DNA from: an uncultured Acetatifactor sp.
Lineage (GTDB): Bacteria; Bacillota; Clostridia; Lachnospirales; Lachnospiraceae
Length of the DNA stretch: 64,000 nucleotides
NCBI GenBank assembly: GCA_934433135.1
Contig: CAKRZO010000001.1
Coordinates: 124,001 to 188,000, forward strand
Direction: 5' to 3'
Made by a program: the position numbers and the translations under genes. The notes beneath the pieces are model-generated. The model had not been told where the DNA came from. It saw only the letters and a program-made list of their open reading frames with translations, and did not search any database. Position 1 is the first letter of the stretch. Every line of letters begins with the position of its first letter. Below are positions 47,586 to 56,226 of the stretch, one piece after another.

Positions 47586-49625
47586 TTATTTATTCAGATC
47601 CAGTTCAATATCTCCGGCAAAGATCTTGTCTTCCTTACCAAGAGCACCCGGAATAATGGTGAAGGTATTGGAGATACCATCCTGTGCATCATTGAACGGA
47701 AGCTTGGATACAGAAGACAGAGATGCTACTGCACCGTGGGTATCACGGCCATGCATCGGGTTAGCACCGGGAGCAAAAGGCTGTCCTTTCTTACGTCCGT
47801 CAGGTGTGTTACCGGTAGCTTTACCGTAGGTAACGTTGGAAGTAATGGTCAGAATGGAAGTGGTAGGAATACCATTTCTGTAGGTATGATGTCTTCTTAC
47901 AGCAGTCATGAACTTGTGTACGACATCCTGTGCGATCTCGTCAACACGATCATCATCATTACCATATTTCGGGAAGTCACCGGTAGTCTTGAAGTCTACG
48001 ATGATACCGTCTTCATCTCTGATTACTTCAACTTTTGCATATTTGATAGCAGACAGGGAGTCAGCTACGATAGACAGACCTGCAACACCGGTTGCAAAGT
48101 AACGCTTAACGTCTCTGTCATGAAGAGCCATCTCTGCTCTCTCATAGCAATATTTGTCATGCATATAATGGATGATGTTCAGAGTATTTACATATACATC
48201 TGCCTGCCATTCCATCATATCAATGAATTTGCTTACAACATCATCATAATCCAGAACATCGCCGGTTACAGGACGGTACTTCGGTCCTACCTGTTTCTTG
48301 GTAACTTCATCAACACCGCCGTTCAATGCATACAGCAGACATTTAGCCAGGTTAGCACGAGCGCCGAAGAACTGCATTTCCTTACCGATTACCATGGAGG
48401 ATACGCAGCATGCGATACCGTAGTCATCGCCGTGAGTTACTCTCATCAGGTCATCGTTCTCATACTGGATGGAAGAAGTCTGGATAGACATCTTAGCGCA
48501 GTATTTCTTCCAGTTCTCAGGAAGTCTTGTGGACCACAGAACGGTAAGGTTCGGTTCCGGAGAAGGTCCAAGGTTGGTCAGTGTATGCAGATAACGGAAG
48601 CTCATCTTGGTAACCATAGGACGTCCGTCAACGCCGACACCACCCAGAGACTCGGTTACCCATACAGGGTCGCCTGCGAAAATCTGGTTGTATTCCGGAG
48701 TACGTGCGAATTTAACGCAACGCAGCTTCATGATAAAGTGATCAACGAATTCCTGAATCTGCTCTTCGGTGAAAGTACCGTTTGCAAGGTCTCTTTCTGC
48801 ATAAACATCAAGGAAAGTGGAAGTACGTCCCAGAGACATAGCTGCACCGTTCTGCTCCTTAACTGCACACAGATATCCGAAGTATAAAGCCTGAATAGCT
48901 TCCTGTACGTTGGAAGCCGGTTTGGAAATATCACAGCCGTAGGAAGCAGCCATTTCCTTCATCAGCTTCAGAGCGGTCATCTGCTCGGAAAGTTCCTCAC
49001 GAAGTCTGATGACATCATCTGTCATAACACGTCCGGTAGAATCCTTCTGTGCCTGCTTGTCTTCGATCAGTCTGTCAATACCGTACAGAGCAACACGTCT
49101 GTAGTCGCCGATGATACGTCCGCGGCCGTAAGCATCCGGAAGACCTGTGATAATGTGGGAAGAACGGCATGCACGCATCTCCTGATTGTAAGCATCGAAA
49201 CAACCTGCATTATGTGTCTTTCTGTGAACAGAGAAGAACTCACTGATCTCAGGATCTACTTCATATCCGTTATCTGCGCAAGCCTTTTCTGCCATACGGA
49301 TACCGCCGTAAGGCTGAAGAGAACGTTTGAAAGGCTTATCTGTCTGGAAGCCTACAATCTTCTCCTTGCTCTTGTCAAGATATCCCGGTCCGTGGGATGT
49401 AATCGTGGAAACAATCTTGGTATCCATATCCAGGACACCGCCTGCTTCTCTTTCCTTTTTCTGTAAATCAAGAACCTGTGCCCACAGATCCTTCGTATCC
49501 TGTGTAGGACCTGCAAGGAACGATTCATCTCCGTCATAGGGATGATAGTTTCTCTGGATAAAGTCGCGAACATTGACTTCCTTATCCCATTTTCCGCCTA
49601 CAAATTCTGTCCATTCTGGTCTCAT
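47586..49625 (-). CDS. pflB: Pyruvate formate-lyase lacking its C-terminal glycyl-radical domain
   Basis: 679 residues of the ten-stranded barrel that cleaves pyruvate with CoA to acetyl-CoA and formate. The substrate-site pair GIACCVSS (C406-C407) and SFRYLHTLTNLGPSPEPNLTVLW are intact. The protein ends ...TFTIIPGALGKEDKIFAGDIELDLNK-stop, where family members of about 750-760 residues continue with the radical domain. The stop is TAA, and neither other frame continues the domain. AGGAGG lies eight bases before the ATG. Promoter at 49685-49713. Confidence 0.95.
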   Translation of the reverse strand: MRPEWTEFVGGKWDKEVNVRDFIQRNYHPYDGDESFLAGPTQDTKDLWAQVLDLQKKEREAGGVLDMDTKIVSTITSHGPGYLDKSKEKIVGFQTDKPFKRSLQPYGGIRMAEKACADNGYEVDPEISEFFSVHRKTHNAGCFDAYNQEMRACRSSHIITGLPDAYGRGRIIGDYRRVALYGIDRLIEDKQAQKDSTGRVMTDDVIRLREELSEQMTALKLMKEMAASYGCDISKPASNVQEAIQALYFGYLCAVKEQNGAAMSLGRTSTFLDVYAERDLANGTFTEEQIQEFVDHFIMKLRCVKFARTPEYNQIFAGDPVWVTESLGGVGVDGRPMVTKMSFRYLHTLTNLGPSPEPNLTVLWSTRLPENWKKYCAKMSIQTSSIQYENDDLMRVTHGDDYGIACCVSSMVIGKEMQFFGARANLAKCLLYALNGGVDEVTKKQVGPKYRPVTGDVLDYDDVVSKFIDMMEWQADVYVNTLNIIHYMHDKYCYERAEMALHDRDVKRYFATGVAGLSIVADSLSAIKYAKVEVIRDEDGIIVDFKTTGDFPKYGNDDDRVDEIAQDVVHKFMTAVRRHHTYRNGIPTTSILTITSNVTYGKATGNTPDGRKKGQPFAPGANPMHGRDTHGAVASLSSVSKLPFNDAQDGISNTFTIIPGALGKEDKIFAGDIELDLNK

Positions 49626-49684
49626 TTGAATAGCCTCCTAATGAAAATATATTAATTGAACTCATACCTTTGGTTCCTGTCCCT

Positions 49685-49713
49685 ATTATATGAAAAAGAG
49701 TTGCCCACGTCAA
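49685..49713 (-). promoter_or_regulatory. Strong promoter of the pfl operon
   Basis: Minus-strand TTGACG (49708-49713), 17 bases, TATAAT (49685-49690). It should drive all genes from PFL to ferredoxin. Confidence 0.85.
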
Positions 49714-49796
49714 GCGCGGAAGTGTACTTTTTTTTATACAACCTTATAATTGTTTAAAATTTTTTTCAAATATTTTCTAAGCAGCCTCAGAATAGC

Positions 49797-49825
49797 TTGT
49801 CAGATTCGGGATAAAGTATTATACT
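49797..49825 (+). promoter_or_regulatory. Promoter of the DUF1858 gene
   Basis: Plus-strand TTGTCA (49797-49802), 17 bases, TATACT (49820-49825), divergent from the pfl promoter. Confidence 0.75.
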
Positions 49826-49861
49826 GTAAAAGCAAGTTACGTTTGGAAAGGAGATTCTGAT

Positions 49862-50053
49862 ATGAGCGCTATTACGAAAGACATGACCATCGGTGAAATT
49901 TTAAGAACCAATCCCGCTGTAGCTCCCGTATTAATGGAAGCCGGCATGCATTGCCTGGGATGTCCGTCCGCACAGGCTGAGACCTTAGAAGAAGCAGCCA
50001 TGGTTCACGGCATGGATATTGATGCTTTAATGCAAGCAATTGAAGAACTGTAA
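49862..50053 (+). CDS. DUF1858 domain protein
   Basis: 63 residues, ITKDMTIGEILRTNPAVAPVLMEAGMHCLGCPSAQAETLEEAAMVHGMDIDALMQAIEEL. The HCLGCP with a CxxC pair (C31, C34) is the hallmark of the DUF1858/ScdA N-terminal-like family found next to anaerobic redox genes. GGAAAGGAG precedes the ATG. It is divergent from the pfl operon and has its own promoter and terminator. Function unknown, a redox-sensing or cluster-related role is inference. Confidence 0.9.
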   Translation: MSAITKDMTIGEILRTNPAVAPVLMEAGMHCLGCPSAQAETLEEAAMVHGMDIDALMQAIEEL

Positions 50054-50074
50054 AAATTATGAACTGCTGACAAA

Positions 50075-50106
50075 GAGTTGGATGCCTTAACATCCAACTC
50101 TTTTTT
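50075..50106 (+). terminator. Intrinsic terminator whose stem also encodes the end of the MerR-type protein
   Basis: GAGTTGGATG (50075-50084), loop CCTTAA, CATCCAACTC (50091-50100), then T6. The stop codon of the convergent MerR-like gene (50087-50089) lies in the loop and its last codons in the right arm. Confidence 0.9.
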
Positions 50107-51082
50107 CTTGACTGCTATTTGGCCGAAAATGTTTTTTTCGTTTTCCCCTGCTGACCGCTTTGGAGACTGCCTTTACGGGTACCGCCCTGCTTTTCGGCGT
50201 ATTGCTTTCCGCCGTAATGGTGCGCACCTGCAGCTCTTCCTCCTTTTCTTCCTGCAATTTTTTTACCGGCTGCTCTTTTTCCGCTGTCTGTTCCGTTCTT
50301 GTTGCCTGCTTCCTTTTTGCTGCCTGCTCCTCCTTTTTTCGCTCCCTATCCAGCTTCTGTATTTGTTTTGTCTCTTCTTTTTCCTGTTCCTTTAGGCTTT
50401 TCCGGAGGACCCTGCTTTTTTTCCGAAGAAGCTCGTCCAGCTTCTGATAATGAAGATCCTCTTTTTCCCTGCGCTGCCGCTCCCTCTCCTCTTCTCTTTC
50501 TTCCTGTGCACGGAACTGATAGTCCAGCTCTTTCATGACACTTTCCTTAATGTCCCTGCTTAATTCCTTATTGTTTTCCTGCAGGGTCTCGCGCATCATC
50601 TGCTGCAGCAGCCACTGCAGTCTCTTTGCCTTCTCCTCCCGTTCCTCCACGGATACCTGTTGCGGAAGGTCCCTGGAAGCTACAATGTCGATCGCCATTT
50701 TGCCGGGCTGTGCAGCCTTTTCCACGCAGGAAGCCTGTCCGGCTGCGGTTATGGCGCAATCTGCCGCCTCCATTGCACAGGACGTGTGCGTTCCGTGTCT
50801 TTCCGTCAAGCTTTCCGTTGAAGGGGTGACTGCCGTCTTTCCACCGGAGATGATATCTATTTTCCCATCCTTCAAAATCATTTTAATCGCTTTCAACTGC
50901 AGCCCTCTTTCTTTCATGCTTTTGATCTGCTTAAATTTCTCTACGTCCTCTTCGGTATAATATCGATGCCCGAGTTCATTTCGGTGAATGGGAAGATGCA
51001 GTTCCTCTTCCCAGTAACGAAGTACATGACTTTCCACCTGAACTTCTTTCGCTGCATCCGAGATCAACACAAAGTGCTCCAT
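50087..51082 (-). CDS. MerR-type DNA-binding protein with long charged coiled-coil tail
   Basis: 331 residues. The N-terminal winged helix-turn-helix is of MerR type: VLISDAAKEVQVESHVLRYWEEELHLPIHRNELGHRYYTEEDVEKFKQIKSMKERGLQLKAI (about 5-67). A variable region with scattered cysteines (C102, C109, C119) follows, then from about 145 a very charged coiled coil (QEEREEERERQRREKEDLH and similar), ending in a basic tail. It lacks a recognisable ligand-binding domain. Similar proteins are common in Lachnospiraceae; the target is unknown. Confidence 0.82.
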   Translation of the reverse strand: MEHFVLISDAAKEVQVESHVLRYWEEELHLPIHRNELGHRYYTEEDVEKFKQIKSMKERGLQLKAIKMILKDGKIDIISGGKTAVTPSTESLTERHGTHTSCAMEAADCAITAAGQASCVEKAAQPGKMAIDIVASRDLPQQVSVEEREEKAKRLQWLLQQMMRETLQENNKELSRDIKESVMKELDYQFRAQEEREEERERQRREKEDLHYQKLDELLRKKSRVLRKSLKEQEKEETKQIQKLDRERKKEEQAAKRKQATRTEQTAEKEQPVKKLQEEKEEELQVRTITAESNTPKSRAVPVKAVSKAVSRGKRKKHFRPNSSQEKRVGC

Positions 51083-51141
51083 ATTCTTTCCTTTCCGTTC
51101 TGTAACTGTTATTTTATTTTGTAATCGTAGTCCCTTTTGCG

Positions 51142-51180
51142 TAACCGTTCAGAAGCGCCATTCGCAAAATTTTCCGCAAA
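51142..51180. repeat. Partial copy of the dispersed palindromic element
   Basis: GTAACCGTTCAGAAGCGCCATTCGCAAAATTTTCCGC: the left end and the CGCCATTCGCAAAAT core of the family without the right half, next to a terminator. Confidence 0.6.
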
Positions 51181-51206
51181 AAAAGGACATGCTTTAAGCC
51201 TGTCCT
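51178..51206 (-). terminator. Intrinsic terminator shortly after an extended -10 promoter
   Basis: Arms AGGACA (51184-51189) and TGTCCT (51201-51206) with an inner GC/GC pair, followed on the minus strand by T7. It could end the helicase transcript or attenuate the MerR-type gene. Confidence 0.75.
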
Positions 51207-51231
51207 CTTTTGTATGTATTGCTTCGCTCTG

Positions 51232-51240
51232 ATTATAACA
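51232..51240 (-). promoter_or_regulatory. Extended -10 promoter upstream of the terminator
   Basis: Minus-strand TGTTATAAT; no good -35 at 17 bases. Transcription would start near 51225 and meet the terminator at 51178-51206 after about 45 bases. The remaining bases 51241-51336 show nothing clear. Confidence 0.5.
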
Positions 51241-51336
51241 GATTTTTTATCACTGCGCTACCGCTTCTTTTGTCGCAGAAAGCACCTTTTTGCCGAAATT
51301 TTCCCGTATTTTCCGATAGAGCGCGATGAAAAATTT

Positions 51337-54300
51337 TTAGCCCCCGATGATCTCTCTTAATTCTTCCTTTGTAAAGCTTCCGGCAGCAAAGCCTTCTCCG
51401 GCAAGTACCTGTCCGGCAAGCTCCCTTTTCTTCTCCTGCAGTCTACGGATATTGTCCTCAATGGTGTCCTTGGCAAGAAGTTTATAAACCGTAACCACAT
51501 GTTTCTGTCCGATGCGGTGTGCTCTGTCGGTGGCCTGATCCTGGACTGCCAGATTCCACCAGGGATCGTAATGAATCACAATGTCGGCCGCTGTCAGGTT
51601 TAAACCTGTCCCGCCGGCTTTTAAAGAGATGCAGAAAACGTTTGTATCGTCCTGATTAAACCGTTCCACCAATTGCGCCCGCATTTCCTTGGAAGTACTT
51701 CCGGTCAGGGTATAATAAGAAAAATTCTCTTTCTCCAGTCTTTCACATAACAATTCCAGCATGGACGTAAACTGTGAAAACAAAAGAACCTTATGTCCGC
51801 CGCTTACCGCGTTGCGGAGCAGCTGCAGGCACATCTCCGTTTTGGCGGATTCCCCCGGATAATCTTCCAGCAAAAGCCCCGGGTGACAGCATAACTGCCG
51901 CAGTTTGGTCAATTCCGCAAGAATCTGTATCCTGGAAGAAGCAAATTCCTCGTTGGTCTGTTTGTCCAGCATCAAAGTAAGCCTCTTCACATGAGCATCG
52001 TATAACTGTCTCTGCTCTCCTTCCAGCACAGCATAAACATCCTCTTCCAGCTTGTCCGGCAGATCTTTTAAGACATCCTTCTTAAGACGCCTCAGGACAA
52101 AAGGACGGATCATTTTCTGCAGCTGCTTCAAAGCTTCTTTCTCCTGCTGCATGGCCGGAAGCTCAATTTTTTTCCGGAATTTTTCATAAGAATATAGAAA
52201 TCCGGGCATCAGGTAATCGAAAATACTCCAAAGCTCGCTCAGGCGGTTCTCAATCGGGGTTCCCGTCAAAGCGAAACGGCAGCCGGCATGAATCTCCTTG
52301 ACCGCTTTGGCCGCCTGGGTGTTGTGGTTCTTGATAAACTGCGCTTCATCCAGAATCTGGCAGAAAAAAGAACGGGCTTCATAAAGATCCTGATCCCGCC
52401 GCAGCAGATCATAAGAAGTAATCAGGATCTGCCTGGTGGAAGCCTGTTCGATCCGCTCCTGTCTCTCACTGCGGCTGCCGGTAACCATAACCACCGAAAG
52501 ACCCGGTGCAAACTTGCGAATCTCATTATACCAGTTATAGACTAAGGATGCAGGTGTCACAATCAGCGTCCGCCTGTTTTCCTCCAAAGACGCCTCCTCC
52601 ATTTCCGAAAGCAGAAACGCAATGATCTGCAAGGTCTTGCCCAGTCCCATGTCGTCCGCAAGAACCCCTCCAAGTCCATTGTGGTGCAGGGTCTTTAACC
52701 ACAAAAAACCGGTTTTCTGATATTCTCTTAAAACGCCCTGCAAGGATGTCGGAATTTGGAAATTGCCCTCTTCCACGGATTTTAAATTCCGGATAAAATT
52801 ACGGAAATCCTGATCTTCGGTATAGATTCCCTTCGTTCCCGCCTTACCTCCCGGCAAGAATCCTTCCCGTTTCGATTGACTTTGTTCCGCCTGTCCGGGC
52901 CGCATCTGCCCGTTCAAAATCTCATCCACAAGAAGCGCCCGATACTTGGGAAGCCGAACCTGCTCGCTTCTTAACTGCTTTTCGCTTAATCCAAGCTGTC
53001 CGGAAAGACTCGCTAACGTTTCCAGATCGTCTCCCTGCACGGTAACAAAATCTCCGTTTGCAAGGCGGTAATACTTTTTCTTCCGGTCATACCGGCTCAA
53101 AATCTCGGCCAGTTCCTGCATGGAAAAATCATCGGAGGTCATTGTAAGCTCCAGCATATCTCCCTTTAAAGAGATTCCGGCCAACGTCCGCGTGGAGCAT
53201 CTCACCTTCATCTTTTTCAGTTCATCCGAGATATACACCGTCCCCAGCTTCTGCATTCTCGGAACGCCTTCCGTCAAAAGCTCGTATATGGCATCGTTCT
53301 CTCCTGCCAGCACCATGGAAGCACTCTTTTCATCGTAAGCATTACAATAAGAGGAAACCAGTTCCCCTGCCAGCGCCTCCTGCGATACATCCCTCCTTAA
53401 CAAATCCGATTTATCACCGAATACATTATATTTATCTTCTCCGTATACAGCAAGAAGCCGGCAGCTGATCATATCCCTGTCCGGTCTGTCCAGGTAGATC
53501 TCAAACCGAACTGTCTCCATCCCGTAGCTTTCTTTGGAAAAATTCTCCACTTTGCACCTGCCGCTTGCTTCCAGTGCCGGAAAAAGGTCTCTGCAGAATG
53601 CCGTCAGTTCCTTCCCTGCTATGGATGCTGTTCCGCCGCTCATGCTCTTCAGACACTCATCCAGGCTTTGCAGGATTTCATGGGATTTCCTTTCCTCCAG
53701 GCAGATTTTCCCGGGCAAAGTATTCTTTCCTTCCTGAAAATAAATCCAGTGCCGATCTCCGGAAAAGGATAATGTCCGTCTCCCTTTTATCAGGACTTCT
53801 CCCTCTTTGCCGGTAACTTCATAATCCCGTTCCGGACTTTCCATTACCACTTTCCATTCTTTTTCCGGCGTCCAATAATGCTGTACAACCCCGGCATAAT
53901 CGCTTCCGTCTCTCTTTTCCAGCTTCATTGCCCGTCCGTAAAGAGGTATATCCTTTACCGCAAGCAGGAAATGTTCCAGATCCCAGCCTGCCAGATCCAG
54001 TTCCTTTTGCGAAAGTATTGCCGAATAATAGTATCCATACCGATATCCCTGTTGTCGTTCTCTCTCCGCGCAATAATTACACAAAAAAGAAACCAGAGGA
54101 CGGCTGTCCGGCTCGAAAGCCTCCAATTCATGGGTAAACTGCAGCTTTTTTCCGTAGGTCACAAATTCCCGATTCCGGACATTCCGTGCAAAGGCGAAAA
54201 CGTCTTTTACAATATACATCTGCGTAATACCGGTTTTGAACAAAATTTCCACGCTTTTATCCGTAGCCGTAAATTCGACTCTCAGGCGCACTTTTCCCCA

Positions 54301-54783
54301 CAGCTGCTTCTGCATCACTTCCGCCGTTTTGATTGTAGCCGTCTGTTCCAAAAGCGCCTTGATTTCCGGACTTGTAAGAGCGGCTTTCCGTAAAACAGGT
54401 GCCGGTTTTTCCGCAGACCGGGACTTCGAAGTTTCTTCCTCATCGGGGAAATCATCCGACAGCTCCTCCAATGTGCCTTCTTTTCCCGTCACATACGCAC
54501 TATACTGTAAAAGCGCGGCAATAATGTGCTTGCATAACCCGTCATAGCTGTAGAAGGCGGGGCAGTCGCAGGAACTATACTTAAGATCATCGGAAGCCCT
54601 GTCGTAGACTGCCTCAACCTGATAATACTTTCTGCCGCTGCCTTTGACTTTGGCATGGATCTTATCCACAAAGGAAGTTTCCTCTACTGCACATTCCTTA
54701 ACCGCATCGTTATAATACAGATCCAGCCCTCTGGCATAGAAGGAGGCATGGGTAAGCTTTCGGATTTTCGCTTTTGTTAACAT
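51337..54783 (-). CDS. SNF2-family helicase with N-terminal SWIM zinc finger
   Basis: 1148 residues. A SWIM finger CDCPAFYSYDGLCKH (C72, C74, C84, H86) opens the protein, then a bacterial SNF2-associated domain (about 130-640), then the ATPase core: GGVLADDMGLGKTLQIIAFL (Walker A), LILDEAQ-type box read as CQILDEAQFIKNHNTQ, TGTPIENRLSELWSIFDYL, LLFSQFTSMLELL, SLKAGGTGLNLTAADIVIHYDPWWN and QATDRAHRIGQ. This is a double-strand DNA translocase of the RapA/HepA-like group; role in repair or transcription is not defined. It follows glmM by 17 bases. Confidence 0.93.
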   Translation of the reverse strand: MLTKAKIRKLTHASFYARGLDLYYNDAVKECAVEETSFVDKIHAKVKGSGRKYYQVEAVYDRASDDLKYSSCDCPAFYSYDGLCKHIIAALLQYSAYVTGKEGTLEELSDDFPDEEETSKSRSAEKPAPVLRKAALTSPEIKALLEQTATIKTAEVMQKQLWGKVRLRVEFTATDKSVEILFKTGITQMYIVKDVFAFARNVRNREFVTYGKKLQFTHELEAFEPDSRPLVSFLCNYCAERERQQGYRYGYYYSAILSQKELDLAGWDLEHFLLAVKDIPLYGRAMKLEKRDGSDYAGVVQHYWTPEKEWKVVMESPERDYEVTGKEGEVLIKGRRTLSFSGDRHWIYFQEGKNTLPGKICLEERKSHEILQSLDECLKSMSGGTASIAGKELTAFCRDLFPALEASGRCKVENFSKESYGMETVRFEIYLDRPDRDMISCRLLAVYGEDKYNVFGDKSDLLRRDVSQEALAGELVSSYCNAYDEKSASMVLAGENDAIYELLTEGVPRMQKLGTVYISDELKKMKVRCSTRTLAGISLKGDMLELTMTSDDFSMQELAEILSRYDRKKKYYRLANGDFVTVQGDDLETLASLSGQLGLSEKQLRSEQVRLPKYRALLVDEILNGQMRPGQAEQSQSKREGFLPGGKAGTKGIYTEDQDFRNFIRNLKSVEEGNFQIPTSLQGVLREYQKTGFLWLKTLHHNGLGGVLADDMGLGKTLQIIAFLLSEMEEASLEENRRTLIVTPASLVYNWYNEIRKFAPGLSVVMVTGSRSERQERIEQASTRQILITSYDLLRRDQDLYEARSFFCQILDEAQFIKNHNTQAAKAVKEIHAGCRFALTGTPIENRLSELWSIFDYLMPGFLYSYEKFRKKIELPAMQQEKEALKQLQKMIRPFVLRRLKKDVLKDLPDKLEEDVYAVLEGEQRQLYDAHVKRLTLMLDKQTNEEFASSRIQILAELTKLRQLCCHPGLLLEDYPGESAKTEMCLQLLRNAVSGGHKVLLFSQFTSMLELLCERLEKENFSYYTLTGSTSKEMRAQLVERFNQDDTNVFCISLKAGGTGLNLTAADIVIHYDPWWNLAVQDQATDRAHRIGQKHVVTVYKLLAKDTIEDNIRRLQEKKRELAGQVLAGEGFAAGSFTKEELREIIGG

Positions 54784-54800
54784 TTTAATCCTCTAATTCC

Positions 54801-56153
54801 CTATTTTCGATAACCTTTCCGTTCCATCAGTTCCACCACCCGATCAACGTGTTTATGACAGGTCTCCATATCTTTCGCTTCCACCATGACACGAATCACC
54901 GGCTCTGTTCCGCTTTCCCTCACCAGAATCCGTCCATTGTCTCCCAGTTCCTCCGTAATTTCGGCAACCAGACGTTTGATTTCTTCATCTGCCTTCACTA
55001 CAGACTTATCCGTGACTCTTACATTTTCAAGAACCTGAGGATAGACTTTAAAAGGAGCAGCCAGTTCGCTTAAAGAAGCCTTTTTCTCCAACATGACTTC
55101 CATCATCTTGATGGCAGTCAAAATTCCGTCTCCGGTCGTTGCATACTTTTTAAAGATAATATGTCCCGACTGCTCTCCGCCAAGACGATATCCATTGGCA
55201 GCCATATTTTCATAGACATATTTGTCGCCTACCGCTGTCTTTTCATATTCGATTCCTGCCTTGTCAAAAGCCTTGTAAAGGCCAAAATTAGACATAATTG
55301 TGGTGACTACTTTATTGCCGTAAAGCTCTCCGCAATCTTTCAGATAACAGCCGCCGATATAAAGAATGGCATCTCCGTCCACCAGATTTCCTTTTTCATC
55401 CACACACATGCAGCGGTCTGCGTCTCCGTCAAAAGCAAAGCCCACATCCAGACCATGTTCTACAACATACTTCTGCAAACCCTCGATATGCGTAGAACCA
55501 CAGTCCGTATTAATATTTAAGCCATCCGGATGATTATTCATCACATAGGTCTTGGCTCCCAGGGCATCAAATACACTCTTGGCAATCATCCAGGCACTGC
55601 CGTTGGCACAATCAAGGCCGACTTTCTTATCCCGGAAGGATCTGGTTGCCAGGGAAATCAGATAACCGATATAACGGTTTCTTCCGGCTGCGTAATCCAC
55701 GGTACAACCAATTGCTTCTCTATGCGCATAAGGCACTTCCGGTGTCACTCCATCCAGATAATCTTCTATTTTAAGGATCGTCTCCTCATCCATCTTCTCT
55801 CCGTTACCGTTAATCAGCTTGATGCCGTTATCATAGTATGGATTGTGGCTGGCGGAAATCATAATGCCGCAGTCAAAATCTTCCGTTCTGGAAACGTAAG
55901 AAACACTGGGTGTGGTGGTTACATGCAAAAGATAAGCGTCCGCGCCGGAGGCAGTAAGCCCGGCTCCCAGAGCATATTCAAACATGTAGGAGGAACGTCT
56001 GGTGTCCTTTCCGATCACGACCTTGCATTTTCCGTCTTTCTTCTCATGCCCGTAATACCAACCCAAAAATCTGCCGATCTTATAAGCATGATCTGCCGTG
56101 AGTCCTTCATTTGCTTCTCCGCGGAATCCATCCGTGCCAAAATATTTACCCAT
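54801..56153 (-). CDS. glmM: Phosphoglucosamine mutase
   Basis: 450 residues of the alpha-D-phosphohexomutase family. KYFGTDGFRGEANEGLT at the start, MISASHNPYYDNGIK (phosphoserine S102), FAFDGDADRCMCVDEKG (metal loop), GGEQSGHIIF and RESGTEPVIRVM (phosphate loop) mark it as GlmM. It converts glucosamine-6-P to glucosamine-1-P for cell-wall UDP-GlcNAc. Normal length. It heads the pair with the SNF2 helicase. Confidence 0.96.
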   Translation of the reverse strand: MGKYFGTDGFRGEANEGLTADHAYKIGRFLGWYYGHEKKDGKCKVVIGKDTRRSSYMFEYALGAGLTASGADAYLLHVTTTPSVSYVSRTEDFDCGIMISASHNPYYDNGIKLINGNGEKMDEETILKIEDYLDGVTPEVPYAHREAIGCTVDYAAGRNRYIGYLISLATRSFRDKKVGLDCANGSAWMIAKSVFDALGAKTYVMNNHPDGLNINTDCGSTHIEGLQKYVVEHGLDVGFAFDGDADRCMCVDEKGNLVDGDAILYIGGCYLKDCGELYGNKVVTTIMSNFGLYKAFDKAGIEYEKTAVGDKYVYENMAANGYRLGGEQSGHIIFKKYATTGDGILTAIKMMEVMLEKKASLSELAAPFKVYPQVLENVRVTDKSVVKADEEIKRLVAEITEELGDNGRILVRESGTEPVIRVMVEAKDMETCHKHVDRVVELMERKGYRK

Positions 56154-56226
56154 TTTTCTTCTCCTTTTTTCCCTGGATTTGCTCTTCTTATTCGCAACAG
56201 TTCCCTCTTAAGAACCCTTTCCCCTC

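Noticed and set aside
47565..47586. PFL shortened by a frameshift or sequencing error
   Set aside because: Neither other frame after the TAA continues the radical domain. The domain is found intact downstream with its own strong ribosome site, and a hairpin and another gene lie between.
47433..48887. A 484-codon open frame on the plus strand opposite the PFL gene
   Set aside because: It is the mirror of a highly expressed, codon-biased gene. It has no ribosome site, no recognisable motif and a composition typical of antisense frames.
49750..49771. Rex-like operator (TTGTTT...CAA) between pfl and DUF1858
   Set aside because: The AT-rich stretch matches the Rex palindrome only loosely, with the second half poor; low-complexity DNA explains it.
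333..51180. CRISPR array from the recurring palindromes
   Set aside because: The copies are kilobases apart, vary in length, occur in both orientations and have no regular spacers or cas genes.
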